A stretch of DNA of 64,000 nt from Pleomorphomonas sp. JP5. GTDB lineage: Bacteria > Pseudomonadota > Alphaproteobacteria > Rhizobiales > Pleomorphomonadaceae. Position 1 is the stretch's first letter. The number at the start of each line of letters is the position of its first letter. The notes under the pieces are model-generated. The model did no database searches. It saw only the letters and a program-made list of their open reading frames with translations, and had not been told where the DNA came from. Below, piece after piece: positions 8,454-16,957 of the stretch. The position numbers and the translations under genes were made by a program. Location of the stretch: NCBI RefSeq assembly GCF_023721815.1, contig NZ_JAMDLI010000007.1, forward strand, positions 248,001-312,000, given 5' to 3'.

Positions 8454-9522
8454 AGCGCCGCACCTCGCGAAAGGGCCGCACCGTGTCGGAACGATAGCGG
8501 CTCGGCGCCTCGCCGTCCCTGAACACCGTCCACTGTTCGACGTGGATGCCGACGCGCTCGCCAGCCTCGACGCGGATGGTCTTGTCGGTCTGGATGCGCA
8601 GGTGCGTACCGTCGGCCAGCGCGCTGTCGATCACCACATGGGAGCCGAAGTCGATCATCCGGCGCACCGTCACCGTACGGCCGTCCTCGGGCTCGGTCAG
8701 CGCGATGTCCTCGGGGCGGATGGCAAGGCGGGCCGGGCCGGCGCCCTCGGCGGCAAGACGCAGGCCGCCGGCCACGACTTCGCCCTCGGCAAGCGTGCCG
8801 TCCAGCATGTTCATGGCGCCGATGAAACCGGCGACGAAGGCGGTCTTCGGCTCGGCGTAGATCTCGCCGGGCCGGCCGACCTGCTGCATGCGGCCGTCGG
8901 CCAGCACCACGATCCGGTCGGAAATGGCCAGCGCCTCGTCCTGGCCGTGGGTGACGAACACGGCGGTGATGCCGAGCCGCTGCTGAATGTCGCGCACCTC
9001 GTCGCGCAGGCGCTCGCGCAGGTGCTGGTCGAGGCTGGCGAAAGGTTCGTCCAGCAACAGGATCTTCGGCTCGATCACCAACGAGCGGGCGAGCGCCACG
9101 CGCTGCTGCTGGCCACCGGACAGCTGGCTCGGCAGGCGCGCGCCGTAGCCGGCGAGGCCGACCAGATCGAGCACCTTCTCGACGCGCTCGCGGATCTCGG
9201 TCCTGGGCAGGCGGCGCAGCTTCAGCCCGAAGGCGATGTTGCCGTGGACCGTCATGTGGCTCCAGAGCGCGTGGCTCTGGAACACCATGGCGGTCGGTCG
9301 CCGCTCCGGCGGCAAATGGGTGACGTCGACGCCGTCGATGGCGATGGTGCCTTCGCTTGGCGTCTCGAAACCGCCGATGACGCGCAACAGCGTCGATTTG
9401 CCCGACCCCGAGGGGCCGAGCAGACAGACGAGTTCGCCGTCGTCGATCACGAGGTCCATGGCGTCGAGCGCCGTGACCTTGCCGAATGCCTTGGCGATGC
9501 CGGTCAAACGAACCTGTGCCAT
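8446..9522 (-). CDS. ABC importer ATPase (PotA/FbpC/UgpC type with TOBE domain)
   Basis: 358-aa cytoplasmic ATPase energising the importer encoded upstream. Walker A is GPSGSGKST at 36-44; the Q-loop (VFQSHALWSHMTV), signature LSGGQQQR, Walker B ILLLDEPFASLD and switch His (FVTHGQDEA) are all present. The last third is a TOBE-type domain (RPEDIALTEPEDG). It is separated from the permease genes by a 193-bp repeat element, yet orientation and order show one importer. It overlaps the phosphodiesterase-like gene by 8 bp. Confidence 0.93.
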   Translation of the reverse strand: MAQVRLTGIAKAFGKVTALDAMDLVIDDGELVCLLGPSGSGKSTLLRVIGGFETPSEGTIAIDGVDVTHLPPERRPTAMVFQSHALWSHMTVHGNIAFGLKLRRLPRTEIRERVEKVLDLVGLAGYGARLPSQLSGGQQQRVALARSLVIEPKILLLDEPFASLDQHLRERLRDEVRDIQQRLGITAVFVTHGQDEALAISDRIVVLADGRMQQVGRPGEIYAEPKTAFVAGFIGAMNMLDGTLAEGEVVAGGLRLAAEGAGPARLAIRPEDIALTEPEDGRTVTVRRMIDFGSHVVIDSALADGTHLRIQTDKTIRVEAGERVGIHVEQWTVFRDGEAPSRYRSDTVRPFREVRRYA

Positions 9523-9544
9523 GGGGCTTGTCCTTAAAATATGA

Positions 9545-9737
9545 GAGCCTGATCCGAAACTCGCTGGGGCGAGGCAGATGGCGATGGTTTCGAGAACCGG
9601 AGCGGAGCGAACTTGAGGTTCGTGAGCACCGGAAGCGCAGAAGATGAAGCTCAGGCATCCGCCCGAAAAGTTGCAGACTCTTCGGGCTAAGCGGATGCCC
9701 GTAGATGCCCGCCCCAGTAGAGCTTCGGGTCAGGCTC
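9545..9737. repeat. 193-bp element with terminal inverted repeats, inside the ABC operon
   Basis: Ends are GAGCCTGATCCGAAACTC at 9545-9562 and the inverted GAGCTTCGGGTCAGGCTC at 9720-9737, 16 of 18 positions matching. Inside is a hairpin of the dispersed type GAAAAGTTGCAGACTCTTC with a GCGGATGCCC tail (9661-9700), also found at 22288 and twice near 41604-41702. It encodes nothing. Its right end overlaps the permease stop codon (9736-9738), so it appears to have inserted exactly at the gene end. It is MITE-like or a rhizobial mosaic element. Confidence 0.75.
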
Positions 9738-10605
9738 AGCCTCCGAAGCCCTTGGCGAATGCATCGGCTCCCATCACCCGGCGGGCCGCCAGCATCAACA
9801 GGAAGGACGGCACCCAGAGGAAGACGAACAACACCGCGCCATACTGGACTTCGAGGGCGTTGTTGATGAAGGAGATCATCACCATCGGCATGGTGCGCAC
9901 GTTGGGCAGGCCGATCAGCCAGGCGGCGTCGGTCTCGTAGAACGTGTTGACGAAGGTGATCAGGATGGCGGCGAACAGCGTCGGCAGGGCTTGCGGCAAC
10001 GTGATGGACCAGAACACCCGCATAGGCGAGGCGCCGACGTCGCGCGCCGCCTCCTCCAGCCGCCGGTCGACGCCCTGGAAGGCGGAGACGGGGATCCAGA
10101 TCATGTAGAGCAGCGTGCCGACAAGCTGGATCAGCACCACGCCCCAGAAGGTACCGATGAGGTGGAGCGTCAGGAAGATCGTCGCCGTGGCGATGATCAG
10201 GCCGAACTTGGGGAAGGCCTGCACCGAGAGGAAGGCCAGGAACAACATGTTGCGGCCGGGAAAATCCAGCCGGGCGAAGGCATAGGCTGCCGGAAAGCAG
10301 ATGGCCGCCGAAATCACCGTCACCGTCGTGGTGATGCTGAGCGACAGCCACAGCGCCTGCCAGACGTCGTGGCGCGACAGCGTCTCCTGCCAGTAGCCGA
10401 GGCCCATGCGCTGCGGCACGATGGCCGGGAAGCGCCAGACTTCGGCGAAGGCCCAGACGGCGGTGACGACGAGCGGCAGCAGGATGACCACCGCGAGGCC
10501 GGTGAGGAAGGCGATGCCGGTCCAGTCGACCGGCGCGCGCCGGGCGATCCGCGCGACCGCCGACGGCGAGGCATCGAAGGGAGAGATGGGAGCGAGATCG
10601 GTCAT
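9736..10605 (-). CDS. ABC importer permease 2
   Basis: 289-aa inner-membrane permease of the PotC/CysW-like type, about six helices after a cytoplasmic N-terminus (residues 1-30). The coupling-loop motif is EEAARDVGASPMRVFWSITLP. Start ATG at 10605 overlaps the stop of permease 1 (ATGA), so the two subunits are made together. Its last codons are covered by the terminal repeat of the inserted element; the reading frame is intact. Confidence 0.92.
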   Translation of the reverse strand: MTDLAPISPFDASPSAVARIARRAPVDWTGIAFLTGLAVVILLPLVVTAVWAFAEVWRFPAIVPQRMGLGYWQETLSRHDVWQALWLSLSITTTVTVISAAICFPAAYAFARLDFPGRNMLFLAFLSVQAFPKFGLIIATATIFLTLHLIGTFWGVVLIQLVGTLLYMIWIPVSAFQGVDRRLEEAARDVGASPMRVFWSITLPQALPTLFAAILITFVNTFYETDAAWLIGLPNVRTMPMVMISFINNALEVQYGAVLFVFLWVPSFLLMLAARRVMGADAFAKGFGG

Positions 10606-11459
10606 GCCGTCCCCTTTCTGCCCTTGGCGATGGCGCGCACGTAGATGAGGCCGAAGGCGGCGCAGAAGGCGAAGGTGATCACCGCCTGCGTGGTGGCGTT
10701 GAGCGGATCGGCGTTGTCGGAGAAGGTACGCTGCATGTAGGGACCCATCATTTCCGGCGAAGCGGGGCCGAGCAGGAAGGGCAGCGTGAAGGCCGAGAAC
10801 AGGCCCAGCACGTTGAAGGCCAGCGTCACGATGATCGAGCTCTGGATGCGCGGCAGGATGATGCGGGTGAACAGCGTCCAGCTGCCGGCGCCGAGGTCGC
10901 GGGCGGCGTCCACCGAGGCGATGGAGACGCGGCCGAGGCCTGAGAGAAGCAACAGGAGCGTCAGCGGCAGCCCGTCCCAGACGAGGCCGATGATCGGGCC
11001 GGCCGGCGTGAGATAGGGGCTCATGAGCTTGGGCAGATGCAGCGCCACGAGGACGGTGTCGACGATGCCGTTGGGCCCGAGCACGCGGATGAAGGCATAG
11101 GCCACCAGCACCGACGGCACGAACATCGGAAACAGCGCCAGCGCCTGCACCAGCGCGGCGATGGAGCCGGTGCGGAAACGCAGATAGAGCGCGATCGGCA
11201 TGGCCACGACCACCCTGAGCACCGAGGTAAGCGCGGTGACCCAGAGGGTCAGCCAGAGATTGCGCAGGCTGTAGGCGTCGGTGAAGAAATAGGTGTAGGA
11301 GGCGATGCTGAAGCCGGTGCCGGGGAAATAGACGGTGCCGACCATGGCCTGCAGCACCGGCCACAGCACCAGCCAGATCAGCAAGGCGACCGGAAGGGCG
11401 ACGAGGAGGAGGCCCGAAAGCCTCCCCCCCATTGCGCCGGAGCGAAGCGCGGCGATCAT
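10602..11459 (-). CDS. ABC importer permease 1
   Basis: 285-aa permease of the PotB/CysT-like type, first membrane subunit of the importer. The EAA-like loop is seen as VDAARDLGAGSWTLFTRIILP around residue 190. Start at 11459 gives only a 10-bp gap to the binding-protein gene; the frame extends to 11579, but that would overlap the binding protein deeply and reads as Arg/Ser-rich shadow. A downstream start (MGGRLSG) is also possible. Confidence 0.9.
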   Translation of the reverse strand: MIAALRSGAMGGRLSGLLLVALPVALLIWLVLWPVLQAMVGTVYFPGTGFSIASYTYFFTDAYSLRNLWLTLWVTALTSVLRVVVAMPIALYLRFRTGSIAALVQALALFPMFVPSVLVAYAFIRVLGPNGIVDTVLVALHLPKLMSPYLTPAGPIIGLVWDGLPLTLLLLLSGLGRVSIASVDAARDLGAGSWTLFTRIILPRIQSSIIVTLAFNVLGLFSAFTLPFLLGPASPEMMGPYMQRTFSDNADPLNATTQAVITFAFCAAFGLIYVRAIAKGRKGTA

Positions 11460-11469
11460 CGCGAACCGA

Positions 11470-12609
11470 TCAGGTGCGCGAGATGTTCGGGGCGACGTTG
11501 CGGTACCAGCCGTCCTGCACCGCCTTGGTCCACTCGCCCGACGGGAAGGTCGGGATGGAGGACGGGATGACGTCGGCATACTTGTCGTGCAGCGCCTTCG
11601 GCAGGTTCGACCAGTCGACGCCGGGGAAGCCGCCGAGCTTCTCGATGACGGCGGTCTGCATTTCCTGGGTCAGCATGAAGTCGGCAAGCTTCAGCGCCGC
11701 GTCGCGATGGGCGGCGTTGGTGGGGACGACCGCCTGCGAGAAGCCGCCGCACAGCGCGAGATCGCCGAGCTGCACGAGGCCGGTGTTCTCCGGCAGCACG
11801 CCCTTGGCGATCGCCTGCAGCACCTGGTCGGACCAGGCCGGGATCATGGTCACGGCGCCCTGCGCGAGCAGCTGCAGCGACGCGGTGTTGCCGGCGGTGT
11901 AGGCGCCCTTTTCGTAAAGCGACGGGGCGAGATCGTTGAGTACCGCCCAGGCCTTGCCGAGAACGTCGTCGGCGGTCGCCTGGTCGAAGTTGTCGACCTT
12001 GAACTTCAGCGGATCGCGCCCGGACACTTCATGCACCACGCGGTTGACGAAGTTGAAGCCCGAACCGCCCTTGTCGGGACGATTGTAGATGAACTGACCG
12101 GGGTTGGCCTTGATCCAGGCGGCGAGGTCCGCGAAGGTCTTCGGCGCCTTTTCCCTTGGCAGCTTGGTGGCGTCGTAGGCGAGCAGCACCTGCGAGCCGC
12201 GATAGGGCAGGCCGTAGGCGGTCTGGATCGCCAGCTTGTTGACCGCGCCGTAGTTGGCAAGGTCGGCCTTCTGGAAGTCGGTCCACAGGCCCGCCTCGAT
12301 GCCGCCGGCCGGCAGCATCGGCTCGTACTGCTCGATGAAGTCCAGCTGCGGATCGGCCTTGGCCGACAGCGCGGCTAGCGCGCGCTGCGCCACCGCATCG
12401 AGCGCCGCCGACGGGCGGGCGATGACGACGTTCAGCTCGGTGCCGGGGTTCGCCGCCTCGAAGGCCGGCTTGACCACGTTGTTGAAGAAGTCCGAGATGT
12501 TGGCGTCGGACGCCGTATACATGTCGAGACGCGTCGCAGCGGCGGCAAAGCGCGTGGACGCAACGAGGCCGGCGGCCGCGCCGGCCATAAGGAATTCACG
12601 ACGGTTCAT
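11470..12609 (-). CDS. ABC importer solute-binding protein with Tat-type signal
   Basis: 379-aa periplasmic binding protein that captures the substrate. The N-terminus MNRREFLMAGAAAGL has the RR-x-F-L Tat motif and a hydrophobic stretch ending AAAA near 25, suggesting export folded. The body resembles the class II family of spermidine, iron, thiamine and YnjB-type binders. First gene of an operon with two permeases, ATPase and a phosphodiesterase-like enzyme. GGGAGA sits 6 nt before the ATG. Substrate unknown; the final gene hints at a phosphodiester or phosphorylated alcohol. Confidence 0.88.
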   Translation of the reverse strand: MNRREFLMAGAAAGLVASTRFAAAATRLDMYTASDANISDFFNNVVKPAFEAANPGTELNVVIARPSAALDAVAQRALAALSAKADPQLDFIEQYEPMLPAGGIEAGLWTDFQKADLANYGAVNKLAIQTAYGLPYRGSQVLLAYDATKLPREKAPKTFADLAAWIKANPGQFIYNRPDKGGSGFNFVNRVVHEVSGRDPLKFKVDNFDQATADDVLGKAWAVLNDLAPSLYEKGAYTAGNTASLQLLAQGAVTMIPAWSDQVLQAIAKGVLPENTGLVQLGDLALCGGFSQAVVPTNAAHRDAALKLADFMLTQEMQTAVIEKLGGFPGVDWSNLPKALHDKYADVIPSSIPTFPSGEWTKAVQDGWYRNVAPNISRT

Positions 12610-12754
12610 GACAGTCTCCCGATGAGCAGGTGTGCAAGCGGTCCGTTCTTGCTGGGATGAACGGTTCGGGAGTGGACGCTAGCGAGCGCGGCTGTCGTTT
12701 CGATGACGGTTGAACGGCGGTTCCATGAAGTCTGACCGTCCTCCCGCGACAAAG

Positions 12755-12768
12755 TGAAAGCGCTCTCA
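12755..12768. promoter_or_regulatory. LacI/GalR-type operator candidate
   Basis: TGAAAGCGCTCTCA is a 14-bp near-perfect palindrome (one mismatch) with the central CG typical of LacI-family operators. It lies 146 bp upstream of the binding-protein start. No LacI-family gene is in the window. Confidence 0.4.
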
Positions 12769-12955
12769 ATCTCCGATCGACCCGCTGGAGCGACACAAGC
12801 ACCGGACGCAAGCATCGCCGGCAAAGGTGTTGGCGCGGCCGTGGCTACCGCCCGGCTCACATGCCGAAACTCCCCGAAATGCCCCATTTTCCAGCCCGAA
12901 CGCCTGCGGAACCTCGACTTAAGTCGCGATCGGAGTCTACCGGATGTGAAGGCAA

Positions 12956-12979
12956 GCATATCTGATATATTAGATATGC
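12956..12979. promoter_or_regulatory. GntR operator candidate
   Basis: GCATATCT (12956-12963) and AGATATGC (12972-12979) are perfect inverted 8-mers around GATATATT; all but one of the 12 base pairs of the 24-bp site match. It is 44 bp upstream of the GntR start and the only AT-rich patch nearby, as expected for autoregulation by a FadR-group GntR protein. Confidence 0.6.
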
Positions 12980-13023
12980 AAGAACGACGAGGCAGGCGAT
13001 CGAAGGCGGAGAGGTGAGGCGGG

Positions 13024-13884
13024 ATGTCGGAAGAGCTGATCACAAGCGTGTGGGGCGTTGGCAGGCCGGCCAGCCCGACCCGTGTGATGAACTCCGCGCA
13101 GCTCATTCACTTCCATCTGCGCGACGACATCATCTCGATGCGTCGGCGCCCCGGCGAACCGATCAACGAGAAGGACATCACCCAGGCCTATGGCGTCAGC
13201 CGCACCCCCGTTCGGGAGGCGCTGCTGCGTCTCTCCGAGGAGGGTCTGATCGACATCATCGCCAAGTCGGGCACCATCGTCTCGCGCATCCCGGCCGACG
13301 AACTGCCCGAGGCGATCCTGGCCCGCAAGGCCATCGAGCAGATGACGGCGCGCATGGCCGCCGAGCTGGCCGCCAAGAGCGACGTCCTCAAGCTGCGCGC
13401 CATCGTCGAGCGGCAGAAGGAAGCGCTGCGGTCGAACGACATCGACGGCTTTCACGACGAGGACGAGGCGCTGCACCGGTCCATCATGGCCGCCGCCGGC
13501 CTGCCGGGCATCTGGCGCTTCGTCGAGGGCATCAAGGTGCAGCTCGACCGGTTCCGCCGGCTGACGCTGCCGCAGGCGCACCGCATGGAGCGGGCGCTGG
13601 CCGAACATGTCGAACTGGTCGACGCCATCGGCGCCGGTCTGTCGGAGAAAGCGGCGACGGTCATCGGCGATCACCTCGACTGGCTCGGCGCCAGCCTGCC
13701 CAAGATCCGCGAGATCGGCCCGGACTACTTCTCGGGAAACCTGGAAGACGCTCACGTTCGCTGGGCGAGACGGTCGCCCGCGCCATCAGTCGCTCCGGCG
13801 AGCCCCGTGGGCAACCGCGCCGGCGCATCGGATATCGCCCCACGCGCGGGGCACATGGAAATCAAGAGCCGAGAGGGCGCTTGA
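13024..13884 (+). CDS. GntR/FadR-family transcriptional regulator of the TRAP operon
   Basis: 286 aa. The N-terminal winged helix is clear (INEKDITQAYGVSRTPVREALLRLSEEGLI, about 45-75), followed by an all-helical FCD effector domain (EAILARKAIEQ... HRSIMAAAG... EHVELVDAI). The last 45 residues are Ala/Pro/Arg-rich and look unstructured. The gene sits 70 bp before the TRAP genes on the same strand and has a palindrome in front, so it probably senses the TRAP substrate or a product of it. FCD regulators commonly bind small organic acids. Confidence 0.9.
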   Translation: MSEELITSVWGVGRPASPTRVMNSAQLIHFHLRDDIISMRRRPGEPINEKDITQAYGVSRTPVREALLRLSEEGLIDIIAKSGTIVSRIPADELPEAILARKAIEQMTARMAAELAAKSDVLKLRAIVERQKEALRSNDIDGFHDEDEALHRSIMAAAGLPGIWRFVEGIKVQLDRFRRLTLPQAHRMERALAEHVELVDAIGAGLSEKAATVIGDHLDWLGASLPKIREIGPDYFSGNLEDAHVRWARRSPAPSVAPASPVGNRAGASDIAPRAGHMEIKSREGA

Positions 13885-13954
13885 ACGACGTCAAGCCGGC
13901 TCGCCGAGCCGGCGGACGATCTTGAAAACCGACTTAACAAGACGGAGGAAACCG

Positions 13955-14956
13955 ATGAAATACGCTTCCTATCTCTCAGTCGTCGCCGGAGCCATCGCGC
14001 TGTCCACGGCCCTTCCCTTCGGGATCGGCGCGGCGTCGGCCGCCCCCGTGAACTTCGAGATCGCCTTCAACCAGACCGAGACGCATCCTCAGTTCAAGGC
14101 GCTGCAGATGTTCGCCGAGGGCCTGAAGGCCCGCACCAACGGCGAGTACACGGCGGAAGTGTTCCCCAACGAACTGCTCGGCGCCCAGAAGGAAACCGTC
14201 GAGATGGTGCAGACCGGCACGCTCGCCATGTCGGTGGCCGCCGCCAGCCTGCTCGAGAGCTGGAACCCCGACTTCTCGGTGTTCAACCTGCCCTATCTCT
14301 TCAACAGCATCGACGAGCAGAAGAAGGTCCTCAACAACCCCGAGATCGTCGGCGACCTCTACAAGTCGGTGTCCGACCAGGGCGTGATCGTTCTCGGCTC
14401 CTTCACCGCCGGCGCGCGGTCGGTCTATCTCAAGGACCGCTTCGTCAAGACGCCCGCCGACCTCGCCGGCGAGAAGATCCGCGTCATGCAGTCGGACACC
14501 AACGTCCAGATGCTGAAGTACATGGGCGGCGCCGGCATCGCCATGGGACAGGGCGAGGTCTACACCGCCATCCAGACCGGCGTTCTCGACGGCGGCGAGA
14601 ACAACGAGATCGTCTACTCCTCGCTCAAGCATGTGGAAGTGGCCCCGTACTACTCCTACACGCGCCACCTGATGATCCCCGACTACCTCGTGATGAACGT
14701 CGATCTCTTCAACGGCCTGCCGGACGACATCAAGACGATCGTCACCGAAGAGCTGGCCAAGGCCTTCGACTATGAGTTCGACGCCTTCGCGGCCGATGCC
14801 GCCCAGGCCCGGGCCGATGCCGAGAAGGCCGGCGGCAAGTTCAGCGAGGACGTCGACATGGATGCCTTCCGCGCCGCGGTGAAGCCGCTGGTCGACAGCA
14901 AGCTGACCTCCGACGTCACCAAGACGATCTACCAGAAGATCGAAGCGCTGCGCTGA
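13955..14956 (+). CDS. dctP: TRAP transporter solute-binding protein (DctP family)
   Basis: 333-aa periplasmic binding protein. Signal peptide at residues 1-31 ends in SAAS/AAP. The mature protein shows DctP hallmarks: ETHPQFKALQMFAEGLKARTNGEYTAEVFPN, and GEKIRVMQSD with the conserved carboxylate-binding Arg. Start is set by GGAGG at 13943-13947. Family ligands are usually C4-dicarboxylates, sugar acids or other carboxylates; no catabolic enzyme is adjacent to narrow this down. The gene symbol denotes family only. Confidence 0.93.
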   Translation: MKYASYLSVVAGAIALSTALPFGIGAASAAPVNFEIAFNQTETHPQFKALQMFAEGLKARTNGEYTAEVFPNELLGAQKETVEMVQTGTLAMSVAAASLLESWNPDFSVFNLPYLFNSIDEQKKVLNNPEIVGDLYKSVSDQGVIVLGSFTAGARSVYLKDRFVKTPADLAGEKIRVMQSDTNVQMLKYMGGAGIAMGQGEVYTAIQTGVLDGGENNEIVYSSLKHVEVAPYYSYTRHLMIPDYLVMNVDLFNGLPDDIKTIVTEELAKAFDYEFDAFAADAAQARADAEKAGGKFSEDVDMDAFRAAVKPLVDSKLTSDVTKTIYQKIEALR

Positions 14957-14964
14957 TCCTGTGA

Positions 14965-15011
14965 AGTCCCCCGACCGTCCCGCCCCAGCGGCGGACGGCG
15001 GCCGGGGGACT
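14965..15011 (+). promoter_or_regulatory. GC hairpin between TRAP binding protein and membrane subunits
   Basis: AGTCCCCC (14965-14972) pairs perfectly with GGGGGACT (15004-15011), with more pairing inside. There is no U-run, so it is more likely a transcript-stabilising or partial-stop element that keeps binding protein in excess over the permease. Confidence 0.5.
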
Positions 15012-15076
15012 GCCCGCAAACTCCAGGCGCCCCGGAACCCCGGGCTGCCGCCGGTCCCGGGACGGGGGTGGAACCA

Positions 15077-15586
15077 ATGGAAACGATCAAGCGAAGGGTC
15101 GACCTGATCCTTGCCTTCTGCTGCATTCTCTTGTGCGGACTTCTCACCGTCGTCGTGACCTGGCAGGTGGCCAGCCGCTATCTCCTCAGCAGCCCCGGCG
15201 CCCAGTCGGAAGAACTGGCCAAGATCATGTTCGTCTGGCTGACGCTGTTCTCGGCCGCGCTGCTGTTCGGCGAAAAGGGCCACATGAACATCGGGCTCCT
15301 TTGCGACTCGCTGTCCATCCGGTGGAGGCTGTCGCTCCAGATCCTGACCAGCGTCCTGATCCTCGCCTTCTGCGTCGCCATCCTGGTGGTGGGCGGATGG
15401 GACGCGGTCGGCCGCACCATGCGCCAGACCAACGCCGCCATTCCCTACCTCTCCACCGGTCAGATCTATCTGGCGCTGCCGATCTGCGGCGTCTTCTCCA
15501 GTTTCTACTGCATCTACAACATCATCTGCGATTGGCAGCGCCTCGCCGCCGTCATTTCCACCCATCGCCCCGAGACGGAGGACTGA
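15077..15586 (+). CDS. dctQ: TRAP transporter small membrane subunit (DctQ)
   Basis: 169-aa inner-membrane protein with four predicted helices, one starting near residue 12 and the others around 48-65, 85-110 and 128-150. The usual DctQ feature SRYLLSSPGAQSEELAKIMFVWLTLF is present. ATG 15077 is preferred over GTG 15068 because a G-rich run precedes it. It pairs with DctM three bp downstream to form the sodium- or proton-driven permease. Confidence 0.92.
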   Translation: METIKRRVDLILAFCCILLCGLLTVVVTWQVASRYLLSSPGAQSEELAKIMFVWLTLFSAALLFGEKGHMNIGLLCDSLSIRWRLSLQILTSVLILAFCVAILVVGGWDAVGRTMRQTNAAIPYLSTGQIYLALPICGVFSSFYCIYNIICDWQRLAAVISTHRPETED

Positions 15587-15589
15587 CCG

Positions 15590-16897
15590 ATGCCGAATGC
15601 CGCAGACATCGGGCTGATCATGCTCATCAGCATTCCGATCCTTCTCGCCATCGGGGTGCCGATCAGCATCAGCATGGGCATCGGGTCGGTCCTCGCCATG
15701 GCCACCATCTTCACCTTCGACCGGATGGCGATCACGGCGGCCCAGCGCATCTTCACCGGCGTCAACAGCTTCTCGCTCCTGGCGATCCCCTTCTTCGTGC
15801 TCGCCGGCATCATCATGACCAACGGCGGCATCGCCCGACGATTGATCAACTTCGCCAAGGCCCTGATCGGCTTCATCCCCGGCGCGCTGATGCAGACCAA
15901 CATCGTCGCCAACATGCTGTTCGGCTCGATCAGCGGCTCCGGCGTCGCCGCGGCGGCGGCCATCGGCGGCGCCATCGGCCCGCAGCAGACGGCGGACGGC
16001 TACGACCCGGCTGCGGCCGCGGCGGCCAACATCGCCTCCGCCCCCTCCGGCATGCTCATCCCGCCCAGCAACACCTTCATCATCTACTCGCTGGCCAGCG
16101 GCGGCACCTCGGTCGCCGCCCTGTTCCTCGCCGGCTACATTCCCGGCATCCTCTGGGGTCTCGCCTGCATCATCCCGGCGCTGCTCTACGCGCGCCGCGC
16201 CGGGCACCGGGCGCAGGGCATGGGGCGGTTCAAGGAAAACTTCCGGGTGACCATGGAGGCCCTGCCGGCGCTGTTCCTGATCGTGCTGATCGTCGGCGGC
16301 ATCATCTCCGGCATCTTCACGCCGACGGAGGCCAGCTGCATCGCCGTCATCTACGTTCTGGTGCTGTCCTTCGCCTACCGGACCATCACCGTTCAGATGA
16401 TCCCGGGCTTCCTGCTCGACACCGCCAAGACCACCGGCATGATCATCTTCATGATCGGCATCTCCGCCGTCATGGGCTGGATCATGGCCTATGCCAAGAT
16501 CCCCAACATCATCGCCACGTCGCTGCTGGGCTTCACCGACGACCCCATCCTCATCATGGTGATGATGAACGCCATCATGCTGCTTCTGGGCTGCGTCATG
16601 GACCCGACGCCGGCCATCCTGATCTTCGCGCCGATCTTCCTGCCGATCGCCATCTCGCTCGGGATCGACCCGGTGCATTTCGGCGTCATCATGGTCTTCA
16701 ACCTGTGCATCGGCACCATCACGCCACCGGTGGGACCCATCCTGTTCGTCGGCTGTCGCATCGCCAAGCTCAGGATCGAGGAAGTGTTCAAGCCGCTGCT
16801 GCTCTACTTCCTCGTTCTGGTCGCCATGCTATTCGTGGTGACCTTCATTCCCGCGTTGTCGCTGGCGCTGCCCCAGGCGGCGGGATTCGTAAGGTGA
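15590..16897 (+). CDS. dctM: TRAP transporter large permease (DctM)
   Basis: 435-aa inner-membrane transport subunit with about 12 helices. Family marks include the GSISGSGVAAAAAIGG segment near 115-130, a second ISGIFTPTEAS stretch near 240 and a GTITPPVGPILFVG segment near the end. It carries out substrate and ion co-transport with DctP and DctQ. Follows dctQ after 3 bp. A stem-loop separates it from the converging DUF5680 gene. Confidence 0.95.
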   Translation: MPNAADIGLIMLISIPILLAIGVPISISMGIGSVLAMATIFTFDRMAITAAQRIFTGVNSFSLLAIPFFVLAGIIMTNGGIARRLINFAKALIGFIPGALMQTNIVANMLFGSISGSGVAAAAAIGGAIGPQQTADGYDPAAAAAANIASAPSGMLIPPSNTFIIYSLASGGTSVAALFLAGYIPGILWGLACIIPALLYARRAGHRAQGMGRFKENFRVTMEALPALFLIVLIVGGIISGIFTPTEASCIAVIYVLVLSFAYRTITVQMIPGFLLDTAKTTGMIIFMIGISAVMGWIMAYAKIPNIIATSLLGFTDDPILIMVMMNAIMLLLGCVMDPTPAILIFAPIFLPIAISLGIDPVHFGVIMVFNLCIGTITPPVGPILFVGCRIAKLRIEEVFKPLLLYFLVLVAMLFVVTFIPALSLALPQAAGFVR

Positions 16898-16928
16898 CGG
16901 TGATCGCCGAGCGCTGAGAACGCCCCAC

Positions 16929-16952
16929 GGCCTCGCCGACAACGGCGGGGCC
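16929..16952. terminator. Two-way stem-loop between dctM and the DUF5680 gene
   Basis: Ten-bp stem GGCCTCGCCG/CGGCGGGGCC with an ACAA loop (one G-T pair). No U-run on either strand, so intrinsic termination is uncertain. Confidence 0.4.
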
Positions 16953-16957
16953 GCCGG

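Larger units (their letters stand above)
12610..13023. other. 414-bp divergent regulatory region
   Basis: Lies between the ABC operon (leftward) and the GntR gene (rightward). It holds a LacI-type half-palindrome at 12755-12768 and an AT-rich palindrome at 12956-12979. No coding signal was found. Confidence 0.7.

Noticed and set aside
12606-13106. Minus-strand frame across the divergent region before the GntR gene
   Set aside because: No ribosome site, covers both operator candidates and the GntR start, and reads as Arg/Ser-rich.
13976-16678. 900-codon open frame on the minus strand
   Set aside because: Exactly opposite dctP, dctQ and dctM; its product is Asp/His/Gly/Glu-rich low-complexity sequence, the usual antisense shadow of high-GC genes.
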